Source: Strongylocentrotus purpuratus (taxonomy: Eukaryota; Echinodermata; Echinoidea; Camarodonta; Strongylocentrotidae). Taken from it: a DNA stretch of 64,000 nt. How positions within the stretch are numbered: position 1 is the first letter of the stretch; every line of letters begins with the position of its first letter. A program made the translations under genes and the position numbers. Under the pieces are notes generated by a model. That model was given only the letters and a program-made list of their open reading frames with translations. It searched no databases and was not told the origin of the DNA. Below are positions 14,201 through 24,887 of this stretch, in pieces. The stretch lies in contig NW_022145611.1 of assembly GCF_000002235.5 (NCBI RefSeq), forward strand, positions 4,764,754 through 4,828,753. Direction: 5' to 3'.

Positions 14201-17200
14201 TGTCAGACGATCTGTGACCAATGGGATACCTTGGGCTCCCTCTCCATGGGACGATCAGAAGCCCTTGCTGTATGTATCATGTGCACACACATTAATCATG
14301 TTCATGCGTGGGTATATAGTCGTTCGTGAAGGAGGCAACTTGGCGATCACTACATAACACTGATCCAACGGGTATTACGCTCCTGTGCGTATTTCCCTGT
14401 GCTGCCCTCTATATACCCACGCATGAGTAACTTTAATGTATGTTACTGCTTTATAACCTTTAGAAAAGCAGGAAATGCTTCGAGCCCGACTCAAACAGAG
14501 TAAAGTTTATACTTAAAGGTCATGTATAGACTTGGTAAACTCTCAGAATCATTTGCTTTTAAATGATAAATAGCAAGATACTAGCCAAATAAAGATGCTG
14601 TGAAGATTGTTCTCCTTAAATGGAATATTTAATAAATGCTAGGGATAAATTATATTATATATATATATAGCCTGGGACCTATCATAAATTGTGTGGTCAA
14701 TCTGTGTTGTACACACATGTAAAAACTACGGAGAGTGAAGCACATTTGTTGTTAATTGATTAAAAATGTGATTTCTCTTTTTATTACATTATCATAATGT
14801 AGTACATCATCATTCTCTTTGATAAAGGAAGGAAGTTTGAGAATTTGTAAGCATGAATTTCTATTCGTCTTTGCTTGGTTTTATCTCTACATAAAGGGTT
14901 GCATTTTATTATGCACTCTCTAAATGTTACATTGTTACTATTTTTTCTTTGTACAGAAAGCGGTGATGATCCTGGAATCGATTGACTCCAGGCAGCTAGA
15001 TTTTGCAAAGAAAGCAGCACCATTCAACAACTGGTTAGATGGAGCTAGGGAAGACTTGATGGATATGTTCATTGTTCATACACTGGAGGAAATCTCAGTA
15101 AGTTCTCATTCAAATACATGACGCCATGCTAAAAGACGTACTTGTTTTCCTTAACTCTTCTTTAACTCTCTCTTAGAAATTAAGTATGTCAAGCCCACTA
15201 TGCTTCTTTCATTTTATTTTGGCACAGCAGATATTGTAGGTGGTTTGTCGCATCATGCATGAACATAGTGTTACAAGAATATGTGTTGTTTATCTGTAGA
15301 TCACAGAAAAGGATACTAAAAAAAAATCAAATTGGCAGTACAATAGTTGTGAGAGATGTATATATTAATGCAAATGTAAAACTGGTATTCAGATAATTGA
15401 TTTATTTGTGTCATTATAGTATCTGAATTTGAAAGTTTTAAGTAAATGATTGATACATCTGTATAGTTCTGTATTTGTATAATTCTGATATAGGTGTGGT
15501 AAATTACCATTAATTGTATATCCTTCAAATTAATTGGTATCTCCTTTAATCGGTTGTAACTTACGATTAATGTTACAAATTATTAAGATACGATGGATTG
15601 CAGCGAGACTTGAGATATATACATTTTTTACAATTGATGATAAGTCGATTTTTGTGCTCCATGGCCTTAATGTAAAACTGATACATAAATGTATTTGTAT
15701 AATTTTAGTATATGATTTGAAACCTTTACGTAAAACAATTGTTATTTTTGTTCAGGTGTTTGAAAGTGTAAATATTTGCTTTGTTTGTAGGAATTGCTTG
15801 ATGCTCATGAGGTTTTCAAGAATAATTTGGGAGCAGCTGAGGAGGAGTTCAACTCTTTGGCCGCACTGGCTAATGAGATCAACAAGACTATTGAGATGAA
15901 TAACGTCGGCATCAAAGAGAACCCATACACAACCCTCACAGTACAAGTGAGTAGTCATAATAACAATCATGATTATGATCATGTATGAGCTAAAACATGA
16001 AGTACCATGGCACTTACAAAAGCACAGAATTTGAAGTAAACTATAAAATACATGGACTCGTTGTCACATTAAGGTACTGAGGGAAGATTATGTTATAAAG
16101 GAGTTTTTGAAAGCGGCAAAACGGATGGAAAGTGGGATGTTGTTCATGTTTTTGAAACAGCCAATGGTAAACGTTTTTATGTAGATAAGATCAATGATAT
16201 GGGAATAACTACTGGTAGGTTATATTTGTCAGCTGTTGAGCAAAGATTACAAGCTGGTGTATATATTTGGAGATTGTTAATAAGGTATTCAGTCTTATAG
16301 CCCATGCACAATCTCTTTAGATTGTGAGAGACTAGATGGTGTGAACTAATCAATGTAATGATGTACTTTTATCTTCCTCAGGTTGTAGTTGAGAAATGGA
16401 GAGATCTATGTGAACTGGTGCCCAAGAGAGATGAGGCCTTGTCAAATGAGTTACGGAGACAACAATGTATCCTTTACAACAATCAAGTTTTATTCTCTTT
16501 TCTTGTTTCTGAGCATTGCTCATGCATATTGTCTAATGATTGAATCAGTGAACATTTGATTGGCCATGTTCAAATTCACCGCCACTTATTTTGTGATACC
16601 CCAACCAGAAACATCTTTTTCATGGTCGTTTTATTATTTTTCCCCTTCACCTTCTTTTGCTTCTTCATCTATCTTCACCTTCTTCTGCATACAGTGTTTC
16701 CAGCCATTTAGTCTTCAAACTTTTGCCCTGCAATTTGTTTTCAATGAATTCAAACTGGATTAAAGATGCTATAAGTAAATGTAATGTACAGACCACATTT
16801 TTGTAAAGTATTCTGAACAAAAGCCCACTAGCCCACTAGTGCTGTCTTTTATTATTATTTTGTTTCCTTTTCTTTTCTCTATTTGTCTTGAAGAGGTCAA
16901 AATCTGGGTTCTGTGATACTCATGCGCAGTTTTTAAACATGTAATCAGGTAGGATTGTATTTATAAATGGAGTATAGGTCGTTTTCCTTGACACTAGCCC
17001 TCTTTAGCCAATGAGCAGATGCGTGTACGATTTGCACAGTTGGCCAACCAAGTTGGTCCTTGGATTGAGAAGCAGATGGCTGCAACCATGAACATCGCCA
17101 TCGGACTGAACGTGCCTCTAGAGAGCCAACTACACAAACTGCAAGACTATGAACACACTGTGCTGCAATATAAGAGTAATGTGGATGACCTGGAGAGTTG

Positions 17201-19590
17201 CAACAAGTCCGTACAAGAAGCCATGATCTTTGAGAACCCACACACACAATACACTATGGAGGTAAACAGAACCCCAACACAGACTTAGCTATTCCATCCT
17301 CTTGCCATCTGATTCTCAAAGAAACGGCCATTGTATTAGATATGGAAGAAAAAACAAACATCATCTCTCTGAATAATGATAAGAATACTAAGAAAAGTAA
17401 TTTTAGTAATTGTAAGCTTTTCAGTCAAAATGAAAGCTGAATCGGCTTCAAACAATCACACTACTGGAACAAAATCGTTACAGTTCTGGTGCTCCAAGTT
17501 CCTCCAAGGAAGCTAGGATTCCCTTGAAATTTAGATTTTATCAATGAGCATAAATATTCATGATATGGCAAGTACACAAAGGCAGCTTTACTGACCCCAC
17601 CCACAAGCATGCTAGTCTCCTCCTGACAGTCTTTGTTTCTGGTATGTGGAAAGCCTTGTCGAAAGACTTTATGATACAATATTGTCTGTTGAGAGCAACA
17701 CGGGCGTTATTCACTCTGTGTTACAGCATATGAGTTAATGCCCTTCTTGCTCCTAACAGATGATGTGTTTCATTTCCGATTATTGTTTTCTAGTATTTCT
17801 AAAGGATGATTAATGTGGTTGATTGATGTTTATTTACTGCAGACGATACGCGTAGGATGGGAGCAGCTGCTTACAGCTATCAGGAGGTACATCAACGAGA
17901 TCGAGAATAACATCCTGACTAGAGACACTAAGGGCATCACGGAGGAACAACTCAATGAGTTCAGAGCATCCTTCAATCACTTTGACAAGGTAGGTCTTAT
18001 ATAACAACCAATCTTGCATTGGTTGGAAAGTAAATTTGCTTGATTCATTTATTTGTTATAGTACTTGTGTGACTCCCCCCAGTTTTTGAGTGATCATAAA
18101 TTTAGCAGTACAAAGATCTAGATATGTAACTGGTTATTGTCCCTGGGGGAGGGGGTAGTTTTCCTGGGTGTGATTGTCCAGGGGGTAATAGTCCTGATAC
18201 GGTTGTATCCAATAATCTAATTTGAACCCTCATAGAATGCTATGGCTTGATGTATTGAGTAGAGGCATTGGTTGACAGGAAGCTTTTTGTTGTTGAATGT
18301 TTCAGAACCGTACCCAACGCCTGGAACCCCTCGAGTTCCGTTCATGCCTGGTGAGTTTAGGCTACGATCTGAGGGAGGACAAGAAGAGTGACATTGAGTT
18401 CCAGCGTATCATGGCTCTGGTGGATCCTAGCGGCACCGGCAAAGTGTCCTTCCAATCCTTCTTAGACTTCATGACTAGGGAAATGAGTGATGCAGACACC
18501 GTAGAACAGGTCGTCGATTCATTCAAGGTCTTGGCTAACGGCAAGGTGAGTTGCACAGCAAGTTTAATAATAATAATAATAATAATACATGAGATTTATA
18601 TAGTGCCATTATCCATTCTAAGGAAATACTCAAGATGCTTCAAAATATTAGGGAACACATGACATCATGACAATGGAATCGTGTACATTTACTTGTGGTT
18701 TCCTTGTGGTGTGACATGGTTCATGCGTTTGACTCTCACTCAATCCAAGGGCCAAGAGTTCAAATTCTAGCCGGCACTATAGTCCTTTGGCAAGGTATTG
18801 ATCCACATTTGCCACTCTTCACCCAGGTGTAAATGGGTACCCAACATGCTATGACCAGGATAATAATGTTGGAATGCTAGAAGCTTCATAGCATGAGTGA
18901 CATGTGCACTATATAAGAAGCCACCTCTATCATTATTATTATAACCACTTTTTAGGCCAAGCTCTCTATGGGTTCTTGGAGATTGCTTTGTCCTATATCA
19001 GGGATGAGATTCCTCTGCTGATCAGCGCATTTCAAGACAGGGATAAACAAAAATACCTCTCTCATCCAAAGAATGTTACAGAGTCGCTTTAAGCAAGATG
19101 GGGTAACATATATTTCTCAAATGTATCATTTAAATGCAAGGAAAAAGTGTCCTTGACATAAATATATTCTAAAGTTTTCTGCAGAAAGACCCTCGTAAGG
19201 GGCCGCTGCCCTCTTAACCCCCGCCACCCCCATTTAATCTTCCTCCTTTTGTGGGAATTTCTCTGTCTCATCCCTGCTATATATACATCCATAGGTTTTA
19301 GACCGGAAATAAATTGCTGTGTGGAAGAGAAAAATCAAAGTATGATCAAGTAATTCCAAAAGAGTGATTGACTGGCATGTGATGTATCACTTGAAGCATG
19401 TATTACAAAGCTTTTGTGTTTGTGTTTGCAGGCTTATATCCTACCTGATGAGCTTCGTATGGAACTTCCTCCCGAGCAAGCAGAGTACTGCATCGCTCGT
19501 ATGGCACCATTCAATGGTACTGGTGCTGCACCAGGTGCCCTAGACTACATGTCCTTCTCATCAGCTCTCTACGGCCAGAGTGAGCTTTAA
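829..19590 (+). CDS. ACTN: alpha-actinin, 3' 17 coding exons (partial, 5' end outside window)
   Basis: Encodes an actin-crosslinking rod protein that works as an antiparallel dimer in stress fibres, adhesions or Z-discs. Exons joined by GT-AG junctions with consistent phase: 829-907, 7097-7178, 8124-8209, 9806-9898, 10453-10530, 11949-12104, 12656-12732, 13096-13222, 13737-13828, 14161-14269, 14957-15097, 15791-15946, 16382-16466, 17008-17261, 17843-17989, 18306-18545, 19432-19590 (stop TAA). They give 719 residues, close to what vertebrate alpha-actinin has from the same tryptophan to its end. Hallmarks: [18 protein letters not shown] (CH2), [41 protein letters not shown]. The C-terminus, QSEL, resembles the vertebrate ESDL PDZ ligand. 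The first CH domain, the start of CH2 and the promoter lie upstream of base 1. Identity is very secure; the paralogue (muscle or non-muscle) cannot be decided. Confidence 0.97.
908..4760 (+). other. first complete alpha-actinin intron, left part without recognisable genes
   Basis: AT-rich intronic DNA. It contains poly-C (3897-3912) and poly-G runs (4333-4347 and about 4556-4568) and a dispersed repeat at about 1728-1850 that reappears near 12817. Open frames here (for example 1353-1724 minus, 3484-3867 minus) show no family resemblance and were not accepted as genes. Confidence 0.6.
1728..1850. repeat. dispersed repeat sharing GGTCAATTCATGGAGCT with 12817
   Basis: Contains GGTCAATTCATGGAGCT followed by an imperfect inverted pair around GTTGCCTCCCACA and TCTATGGGAGGCAAC, then a short CAACTTCC stretch. 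The same order of motifs is found at about 12817-12900, and a diverged version near 62530-62650. This is probably a short non-autonomous element family; ends and target duplications were not resolved. Confidence 0.5.
4761..6300. repeat. 35-bp minisatellite, 44 tandem copies
   Basis: The unit reads TGATGAGGGGTACTGGGTGT followed by TAGGCACTAGGGTCA. 1540 bases equal exactly 44 units. Copies are nearly identical, with a few recurrent variants: GGTGTT changed to AATGTT at 4951, 5126, 5301, 5406, 5651, 5826, 5931 and 6106; GGTCA changed to GGTAA or GGTTA; and a GGGATACTG form. The variants recur with a 525-bp offset, showing a higher-order duplication. It lies wholly inside an alpha-actinin intron and has no coding meaning. 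Confidence 0.97.
6690..7075. repeat. 26-bp minisatellite (GGGCAATGTTGTGCGTGGCCCTTTGT units)
   Basis: About a dozen clean copies of a 26-27-bp unit (GGGCAATGTTGTGCGTGGCC then CTTTGT) end in GGGCAATGTTGTGTTGAC. More diverged copies extend left to about 6565. Variants include GGCTCTTTGT and a 27-bp unit with TGGTCCC. Because the unit is stop-poor, long open frames appear on both strands (6495-7155), but these are repeat artefacts. The array stops about 20 bases before the alpha-actinin exon at 7097. Confidence 0.95.
7455..7502. repeat. short interstitial TTAGGG-type repeat
   Basis: GGGTTAGGGTTAGGGTTAG followed by degenerate TTAGG units within an alpha-actinin intron. It matches the metazoan telomere motif but is only a few copies long, so it is an internal remnant, not a chromosome end. 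Confidence 0.75.
9806..17261 (+). CDS. ACTN: alpha-actinin exons for the neck and four spectrin repeats
   Basis: Eleven exons from 9806-9898 to 17008-17261 encode fragment residues 83-538: a short neck ([20 protein letters not shown]) and the rod of four triple-helical spectrin repeats, which drives antiparallel dimerisation and binds titin, integrin and vinculin in characterised homologues. Repeats begin at roughly residues 100, 220, 335 and 450. Diagnostic stretches: [69 protein letters not shown] and [12 protein letters not shown]. Exon 16382-16466 ends with one base of a serine codon completed at 17008. No alternative exon pairs were seen in the introns. Confidence 0.95.
10567..10765 (+). 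repeat. tRNA-derived SINE copy
   Basis: Begins GTGTCATGATCTAGTGGGTA, a tRNA box-A-like stretch, followed by a box-B-like GGTTCCATTCC. The body includes TGCCACTCTCCACCC, a motif shared with copies near 18700, 28610, 32800, 34870 and 52660. It ends in ATAATAATTATTAT. Assignment to a tRNA-derived SINE is by structure; the named family was not determined. Confidence 0.7.
12817..12900. repeat. dispersed repeat, second copy of the element at 1728
   Basis: GGTCAATTCATGGAGCTGGG, then AACCTCCCACTTACTGCCTC and TATGGGAT, in the same order as at 1728. It is shorter and more diverged. It lies in the alpha-actinin intron 12733-13095. Confidence 0.5.
14303..14425. mobile_element. small foldback MITE with perfect 17-bp terminal inverted repeats
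   Basis: CATGCGTGGGTATATAG at 14303-14319 is the exact reverse complement of 14409-14425, enclosing a 123-bp element in the alpha-actinin intron just after the exon ending at 14269. No clear target-site duplication was seen, so the superfamily is unassigned. Confidence 0.65.
16072..16302 (+). other. stop-free, protein-like open segment inside an alpha-actinin intron, unidentified
   Basis: Reads open for 76 codons from just after a TAA to a TAG, with a balanced, soluble-protein-like composition (for example [20 protein letters not shown] and [17 protein letters not shown]). It has no ATG near its start. Possible splice edges (AAG before 16074; ATAAG|GTATTC near 16275) do not match the phase of the flanking exons 15946 and 16382, which join correctly to each other. 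It is probably a degraded transposon or retrocopy fragment, or chance. Confidence 0.3.
17843..19590 (+). CDS. ACTN: alpha-actinin exons for the EF-hand (calmodulin-like) domain and C-terminus
   Basis: Three exons (17843-17989, 18306-18545, 19432-19590) encode residues 539-719: the end of the rod, EF-hands 1-2 and EF-hands 3-4. Loop 1 (residues 586-597) reads [12 protein letters not shown]: ligand positions 1, 3, 9 and 12 are acceptable, but position 5 is Thr and the usual glycine at position 6 is Gln. Loop 2 (627-638) reads [12 protein letters not shown] and lacks the position-12 glutamate. This resembles calcium-insensitive muscle alpha-actinin more than the calcium-regulated non-muscle form. 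The exon boundary at 17989/18306 falls inside loop 1. The intron between (17990-18305) shows no alternative EF-hand exon. Confidence 0.95.
18702..18950 (+). repeat. tRNA-derived SINE copy
   Basis: The head includes TGGTGTGACATGGTTCATGC and a box-B-like GAGTTCAAATTCTAG. The body includes TTTGCCACTCTTCACCCAGG and GGGTACC. The tail reads TATATAAGAAGCCACC then ATTATTATTAT. It lies in the last alpha-actinin intron (18546-19431), which also has an AAT microsatellite at about 18566-18587. Confidence 0.7.
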
Positions 19591-20360
19591 ACAACAAAAC
19601 CGCTCGCCCTTTTAGCAGAATTTTATTTAGAAATTGTGAGAATTATGTAAGAGCAGATTAGAAAAATTATATATCTACCAACAAAAAAAAGTGGAAAAAA
19701 AATCTTCATGGAATATTTGATGTGACTGGCAACTTTTTTGTTATAAGCAATTAAAGTAGACATTTATTTTATTTTGTTCATTTTTTTTTTAAATCCTTTG
19801 TCAACATTTTGTCCTATGCTGTCTGTCTATCTGGATTTTTTTTTTTTTAATTATTAATTTTTTCTTTAGTTATTTTACTTAACTTTCTAACTTGGCCCCA
19901 TGTAAGACCAATGCGCCCTTGTATGTTAACATGTTTAAGATGCATAGAGACTGGTCAACAGTTGTTTTTCCCTTTCAGTCTCTCTCTTTCTCTCTCTTTC
20001 AACTTGTGGATTGCTTTTGCCGTGCATTTTTCTTCGGTTTCCCAGAAAAGCTTGTTGTCTGTGAGGACCTATGCTGCAAGCAATTCAGCTACTTCCTAAC
20101 AGATTAAATAAAGGAAAAGTGGTGGTTCAAAGAATCATTAGAAATCGGTATTTGGTTTGAGCTAAATAGTTGTACTTCATCATAGTTTGTTCTGTATTTC
20201 GTTGCTCTGTACTGTTGTTAATTGTAAATATATCCTCGTGTTGAAGCTTTTGCAGCATTCACGTCAATTTGCCCTCTAAAATTGTATATTGCAGTTGACA
20301 TAGCAGCCAAAATTGAAGCGATCATGTAGAGCTTGAAAGAAACGCAAATAAAGATAAAGT
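19591..20360 (+). other. ACTN: alpha-actinin 3' untranslated region with candidate polyadenylation signals
   Basis: AT-rich sequence after the TAA stop at 19588-19590, with T-rich runs. Two consensus AATAAA hexamers occur at 20107-20112 and 20347-20352. Either could end the transcript, and later sites are possible. No transcript evidence is available, so the 3' boundary is a guess. Confidence 0.5.
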
Positions 20361-23052
20361 AGTGTACCATTGAGATTATTGAGTAACTTCTGGTTGGTAT
20401 GATATCTTTACCAAAATGCCACTGTCTGCTGTTAAATGCAGGTGCTTTGATCAAGTCCATACATGATTCAAACCAAACAGAAACCAATTTTGTGCCTTGC
20501 AGTAATGTTAGGTACGCTCACTCTATAAAGGCATATTTTCATAGATTTTTTGAGGTTTTGAAGAAAGGATTTTGGATGATGTCTGTCTATGTAATATACA
20601 GTTGTAATTGATGTGTTGTAGAAAGCAATAATTTAATCATGTGATTAGAGGTCTGTTTCCTTATGCAAAAATCAATTTAATTTTCATATCGTAGAGAAGA
20701 AACGGTTAAACAATTTTATAACATACATTTGTGTTAGGTTAAGTACAAACATTATGGTTTCAAATTGTTTTTTCTTTCTTTTTGAAAAAGCTTTTATACA
20801 TGTCAAGCCAGAATACTTTTCAAGTGTTGATATTTGAAAGCCATCGCGCAAAGTGTGATGTGATACGTTAATGGTACTAACGGCCGGCAGCCAGTCATAC
20901 ATTCTTCAGCTCTATTTCATTCACACTATAACTCATTAGTACAATTAGTGATATGTATCATGTTTATTACCACAAGTTAAACCCTCAGAAAATATTCCTA
21001 ATAATTTACTCAAGTTATTGTTTCAATCTCTGTTCTAAGCTTGTATCATCCTCACCAGGCTCGTGTCATTTCGAACCTTATATACTGGTTTATCTCTCAA
21101 TATCGTTTTGTATATTTTCATATTTTCTTATGGTGTGAAGAACAAGCTATGTACAAAACATAAAATTTATCTAACAATTCAAGAAAAGTTGCACTTACGA
21201 TCAGTTTATCCAGCTTTTTGACAAGGAATATGCTAAGATGCGTATATTATCTGGTTCATTGTAAATTGAAACCTTATTCTTTCAAGTGCACATTTGAAAG
21301 AGAGTCATTTTTAAGGTATGGTACTGAAATGTTTTATGCAGACCTTTAATTGTATAGTTATTTTTTTGTTATATGAACAGAGAAGATGAATGATGTCTAT
21401 TTGTATTTAATGCTTCCAAGTCAGTTAAGTCAAAGTTGTGAATGTTTCAGCTCTTCTTTTGATCTTTATTTTGATTGTGGGTATATGTATGTATGGTTTT
21501 GAGCATAGTGGAATATGTGGAAGATTGTTACTGCAGTCCTTGTCTTAATACTCAGTTGTAGTACTTTTCATGTGCATTCATGAATTCACCTGTGTTGGTT
21601 AGTTTGATATGGATAGAGAGAAGAAGTAGTAGGTAAAATACAAGGGGATAAACCCGTAATTGGAATTGATCGAGCTTGTCACGTCGGAAAGCTTTTCATT
21701 TTCAAGGAGGGAGCAAGTCATCAAAAGAAAGCACACAATGATTCATCTTTCTTGCAAAGATATAAAGAAAATTGTAACCTTTGAGTATTGATGATGTTCA
21801 ATTAGTTTTACCGAATAGCTGGAATGTGAGGATATCACTTTCATCAGCATTACAGATATTGAGGAAATAGATAGTACATGTGTGTAATGTGTTTGTTTGT
21901 TTGAGTACATGTATGTAAGGTGTTTGTCTGTTTGTAGGATATATACAATTAATTTTTTAAGACATTGGATTTATATTCTCTGCAAAGTTGTCCAATTTAA
22001 CCATCCAATGTCCTCAATTTTCAAAGAACTAATGACAGATATTTCTTTTCTTAGTCTAATTATTAGTCATATTGTATCATTAGATGGACAATTTTCTTAC
22101 TTTATCCACCTATTTGTGTGTACATAATACAAATCAATATTCATGTAACAGAGTTGATGTATTTTAGGGGTAAGTGGGAATAACCCAAGCAATGCACTAA
22201 TTCACTATCCAAGTACTTTTCAAGGTGGTGGTTATTAGTTTGGTTTAGATTGGAATTATGGTAAAAATTGTCGCTTTTATTATTGTTTGCGTTTGTACAT
22301 GTTAGTGTGGAGACAAAGTAGAAACATAGATGCTCATTATGTTGGTAGCCAAACATTTCTCCTTTTTCAAATTTTTTTCCTCAAATGATTAATTGAAATT
22401 TGCACCGAATGCAGGAAATTTATTAAAATTATCAAATTTTAAATTTTTGTGTTCAATTCAAAGTTTTAATGAATTTTACTTGCAACAGGTTATTACTTCT
22501 CAATCAAATTGTCGAATTTATGTAAAAAAAAAAAATCATAGAAAATTGTCTGTACTTCAAAATATTACAATGTCTCCTTAGTTAGCTTTTTGTATCTTAA
22601 ACATATGATAACCATCAGATGAATTAGCCTCAATCCACCATTGTGGATTATTCTGTAAAACATAACTACCTAAGGAGAAGAAAAGGAACCTTTTTTAAAG
22701 TTGCAAACATTGAGATATTGGTGCATAGCTGTATTAAGTGCTATATGGGACGTACAAGAGAAAGAAAGAATGGCTTCAAGAAGAATCCACATGATCTTTA
22801 AACCAGTAACCAGTTATTAACGATATCAATGACTCTGACGAAAATTGATCTATGGGTGTTTCTTCTGTTGACGAGCCTCCTAGCCTATGCAATTTGGGAA
22901 CATTAAAACATCTTGCAGTCCCCCTCATATCTCTTCTTTTGAGTTTTTCTTGTGAGTGTATTGTTTGATCAGGGAGGTGTGATGAAAAAGCAAATGTAAT
23001 GCCATAGTCCCAACTCATGTAATCCCACTCTCTCTCAGCCCCCCCCCCTCTT

Positions 23053-23109
<57 letters not shown>

Positions 23110-24620
23110 TCATACACATAACCTTTGTAGTTTACAATTCTTTCCTTATTCTCATTTCCTTGCTAAAAATATGTATGAAAAAAGGATGAAATACAAGAGG
23201 ATTATTTTACAAATAATACACAGCAGTAAGGGCATTAGTAAGATTTACTCACAAGCCCACATCTCCACACCATACGGAAGAGAAAAATTCCGGACAAAAA
23301 TGAGCTACAATTATTGTAAAAATTCTCAATTTGTACATGGGATGGAACGGGGGGTTAAGGAGTTTTTGTTATACACTTGCATGGCAGGATGATTCCAGGT
23401 GTGATGATTTTAAAGCCCCACTGTCCTACTTGTAGCTTCTTGCTCCCTCTATATAGAAAATTTCCCCAATCGGTTCCTGTTGGTCCCCCATGATCCTCTT
23501 TTTTTTTTATGTTAGTTGAGAGCTGAGTTAATGAGATAGCCACCTGTCAGTGACCTCGCTGTGTGGTCTAATCCCTTCTGGCCCAGTAGTATTGACGGTC
23601 TTTAATATAAAGATCTCCACCAAAGCTGGGGACTAGTTCCCTGAAGAGCTGGAGTAGAATATATGTAAGTCTGTTAAATGAAAAGAGGAAAAGTTCAAGG
23701 AAATAAGTAGAGTAGCATGATCCTGAAAATATAAAGGTAGACAGACTACACGGATCTCCGAAAGATTATACTCCACTCAAACTCACCCTACTGATCTTAT
23801 CATACCATCGTAGAACGAATTTCTTGCATTGATTCTTAACGAAAATATAAAATAATTCTTTAGAAAAATATCGGAATAATATTTATTTCATATTGTATTT
23901 TGTATCTATGTCTCTTCCTTGTATCAGATTTCAAATGACAGTAAACTCTGACAGAGAAACAGAGCGGAATTATAATTATGCCTCTTCCCTCAGTTTATAA
24001 ACAAAACAAAAAAATCAATAGATCTGTAGGCCTACCTGTCTATTACTCTTTCAAATATTCAGTAGGACTCCCCACTTCATATGGCAATCCTAACAGTTGT
24101 GTGATGTGAAATAATACATTTAGTCGTGAGTTACAGTCTTTCTGTGTCCATCTGAGAACAAAGCCAACATGATACGAATAATAATAAGAAGCTATTCATA
24201 CTCAATTATTTCTCAGTGTTACCTTTCAACAATATATCTAGGTTTTAGTCTCAAGACTTAATACAAAGCCCCTACCCCTTGCCCCAATCGTGCCTGCTTT
24301 GCCCCTTTTCCACACTCCTCTCTAGGGGCCAAAGTAAGACCAATTACTTGCTTTGGTAATATATTGCAAGCACGGGTCTTGAAGAATAATCTTTTGGGGA
24401 GGTGGGGTTTCTGGTATTTATTTTTACAACTGCCTCACTTAAATTCATTTATAATCAAGAAGAATGAGGCTGTACATATTTTTTTTTTTTTTGGGGGGGG
24501 GGGAGGCAGGGGTTCATATGCAGGAAAATTTGCTTTGAGTAAACAATACGGTTGCAAACCTTTAATAAAATATAAACACAAGTATTAACAACTGCACACG
24601 TACCGATTGAAAACGTTAGC
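20361..24620. other. convergent intergenic region, left part; no gene recognised
   Basis: AT-rich DNA between the alpha-actinin 3' end and the F-box gene. It holds a CT microsatellite near 23056 and a T14/G11 junction at about 24479-24503. Short open frames have no recognisable domain. Confidence 0.5.
23056..23109. repeat. (CT)n/(CA)n microsatellite
   Basis: About 22 CT units to 23099, followed by CACACACACA. It is preceded by a run of C. Confidence 0.95.
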
Positions 24621-24628
24621 CTCTCAAT

Positions 24629-24887
24629 CAGGCGCGAACGCAGGGGGGGGGGGGGGGGGGTACCCCCCACCTTTAACTTTTGTTATGTGTGTGTGTTTTG
24701 GGGGAAAACCCTCCCCTTCATTTTTTTTTTAATTTAAAAAATAATAATAATAATTTAAAAAAATGTGGTAATGGGTGACCCCAAAGAGCCGACCTGCGCC
24801 CCCCCAACGAAATTTGGGACACACACAAAAAAAATGTGCTCTTAAACCCCCCCCCCCCCCTTGAAAAAAATCCTGCGTACGCTACTG
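24629..24887. mobile_element. hAT-type MITE (259 bp) with 8-bp target duplication
   Basis: The left terminus CAGGCGCGAACGCAGG pairs with the right terminus, whose reverse complement is CAGTAGCGTACGCAGG. The flanks CTCTCAAT (24621-24628) and CTCTCAGT (24888-24895) agree at 7 of 8 positions. CAG...CTG ends plus an 8-bp duplication fit the hAT superfamily. Immediately inside each end lies a long homopolymer (G on the left, C on the right), followed by A/T-rich and further C-rich tracts. There is no coding capacity, so it is non-autonomous. Confidence 0.8.

Larger units (their letters stand above)
12105..17842 (+). other. alpha-actinin introns between the exons at 12104 and 17843
   Basis: Introns 12105-12655, 12733-13095, 13223-13736, 13829-14160 (with an AAT/GAT microsatellite at about 13858-13892), 14270-14956, 15098-15790, 15947-16381, 16467-17007 and 17262-17842. 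Apart from the repeats listed separately I see no genes. Confidence 0.6.

Noticed and set aside
16072..16302. Extra cassette exon of alpha-actinin
   Set aside because: Candidate splice edges do not fit the phase of the neighbouring exons, and the flanking exons already join into conserved protein.
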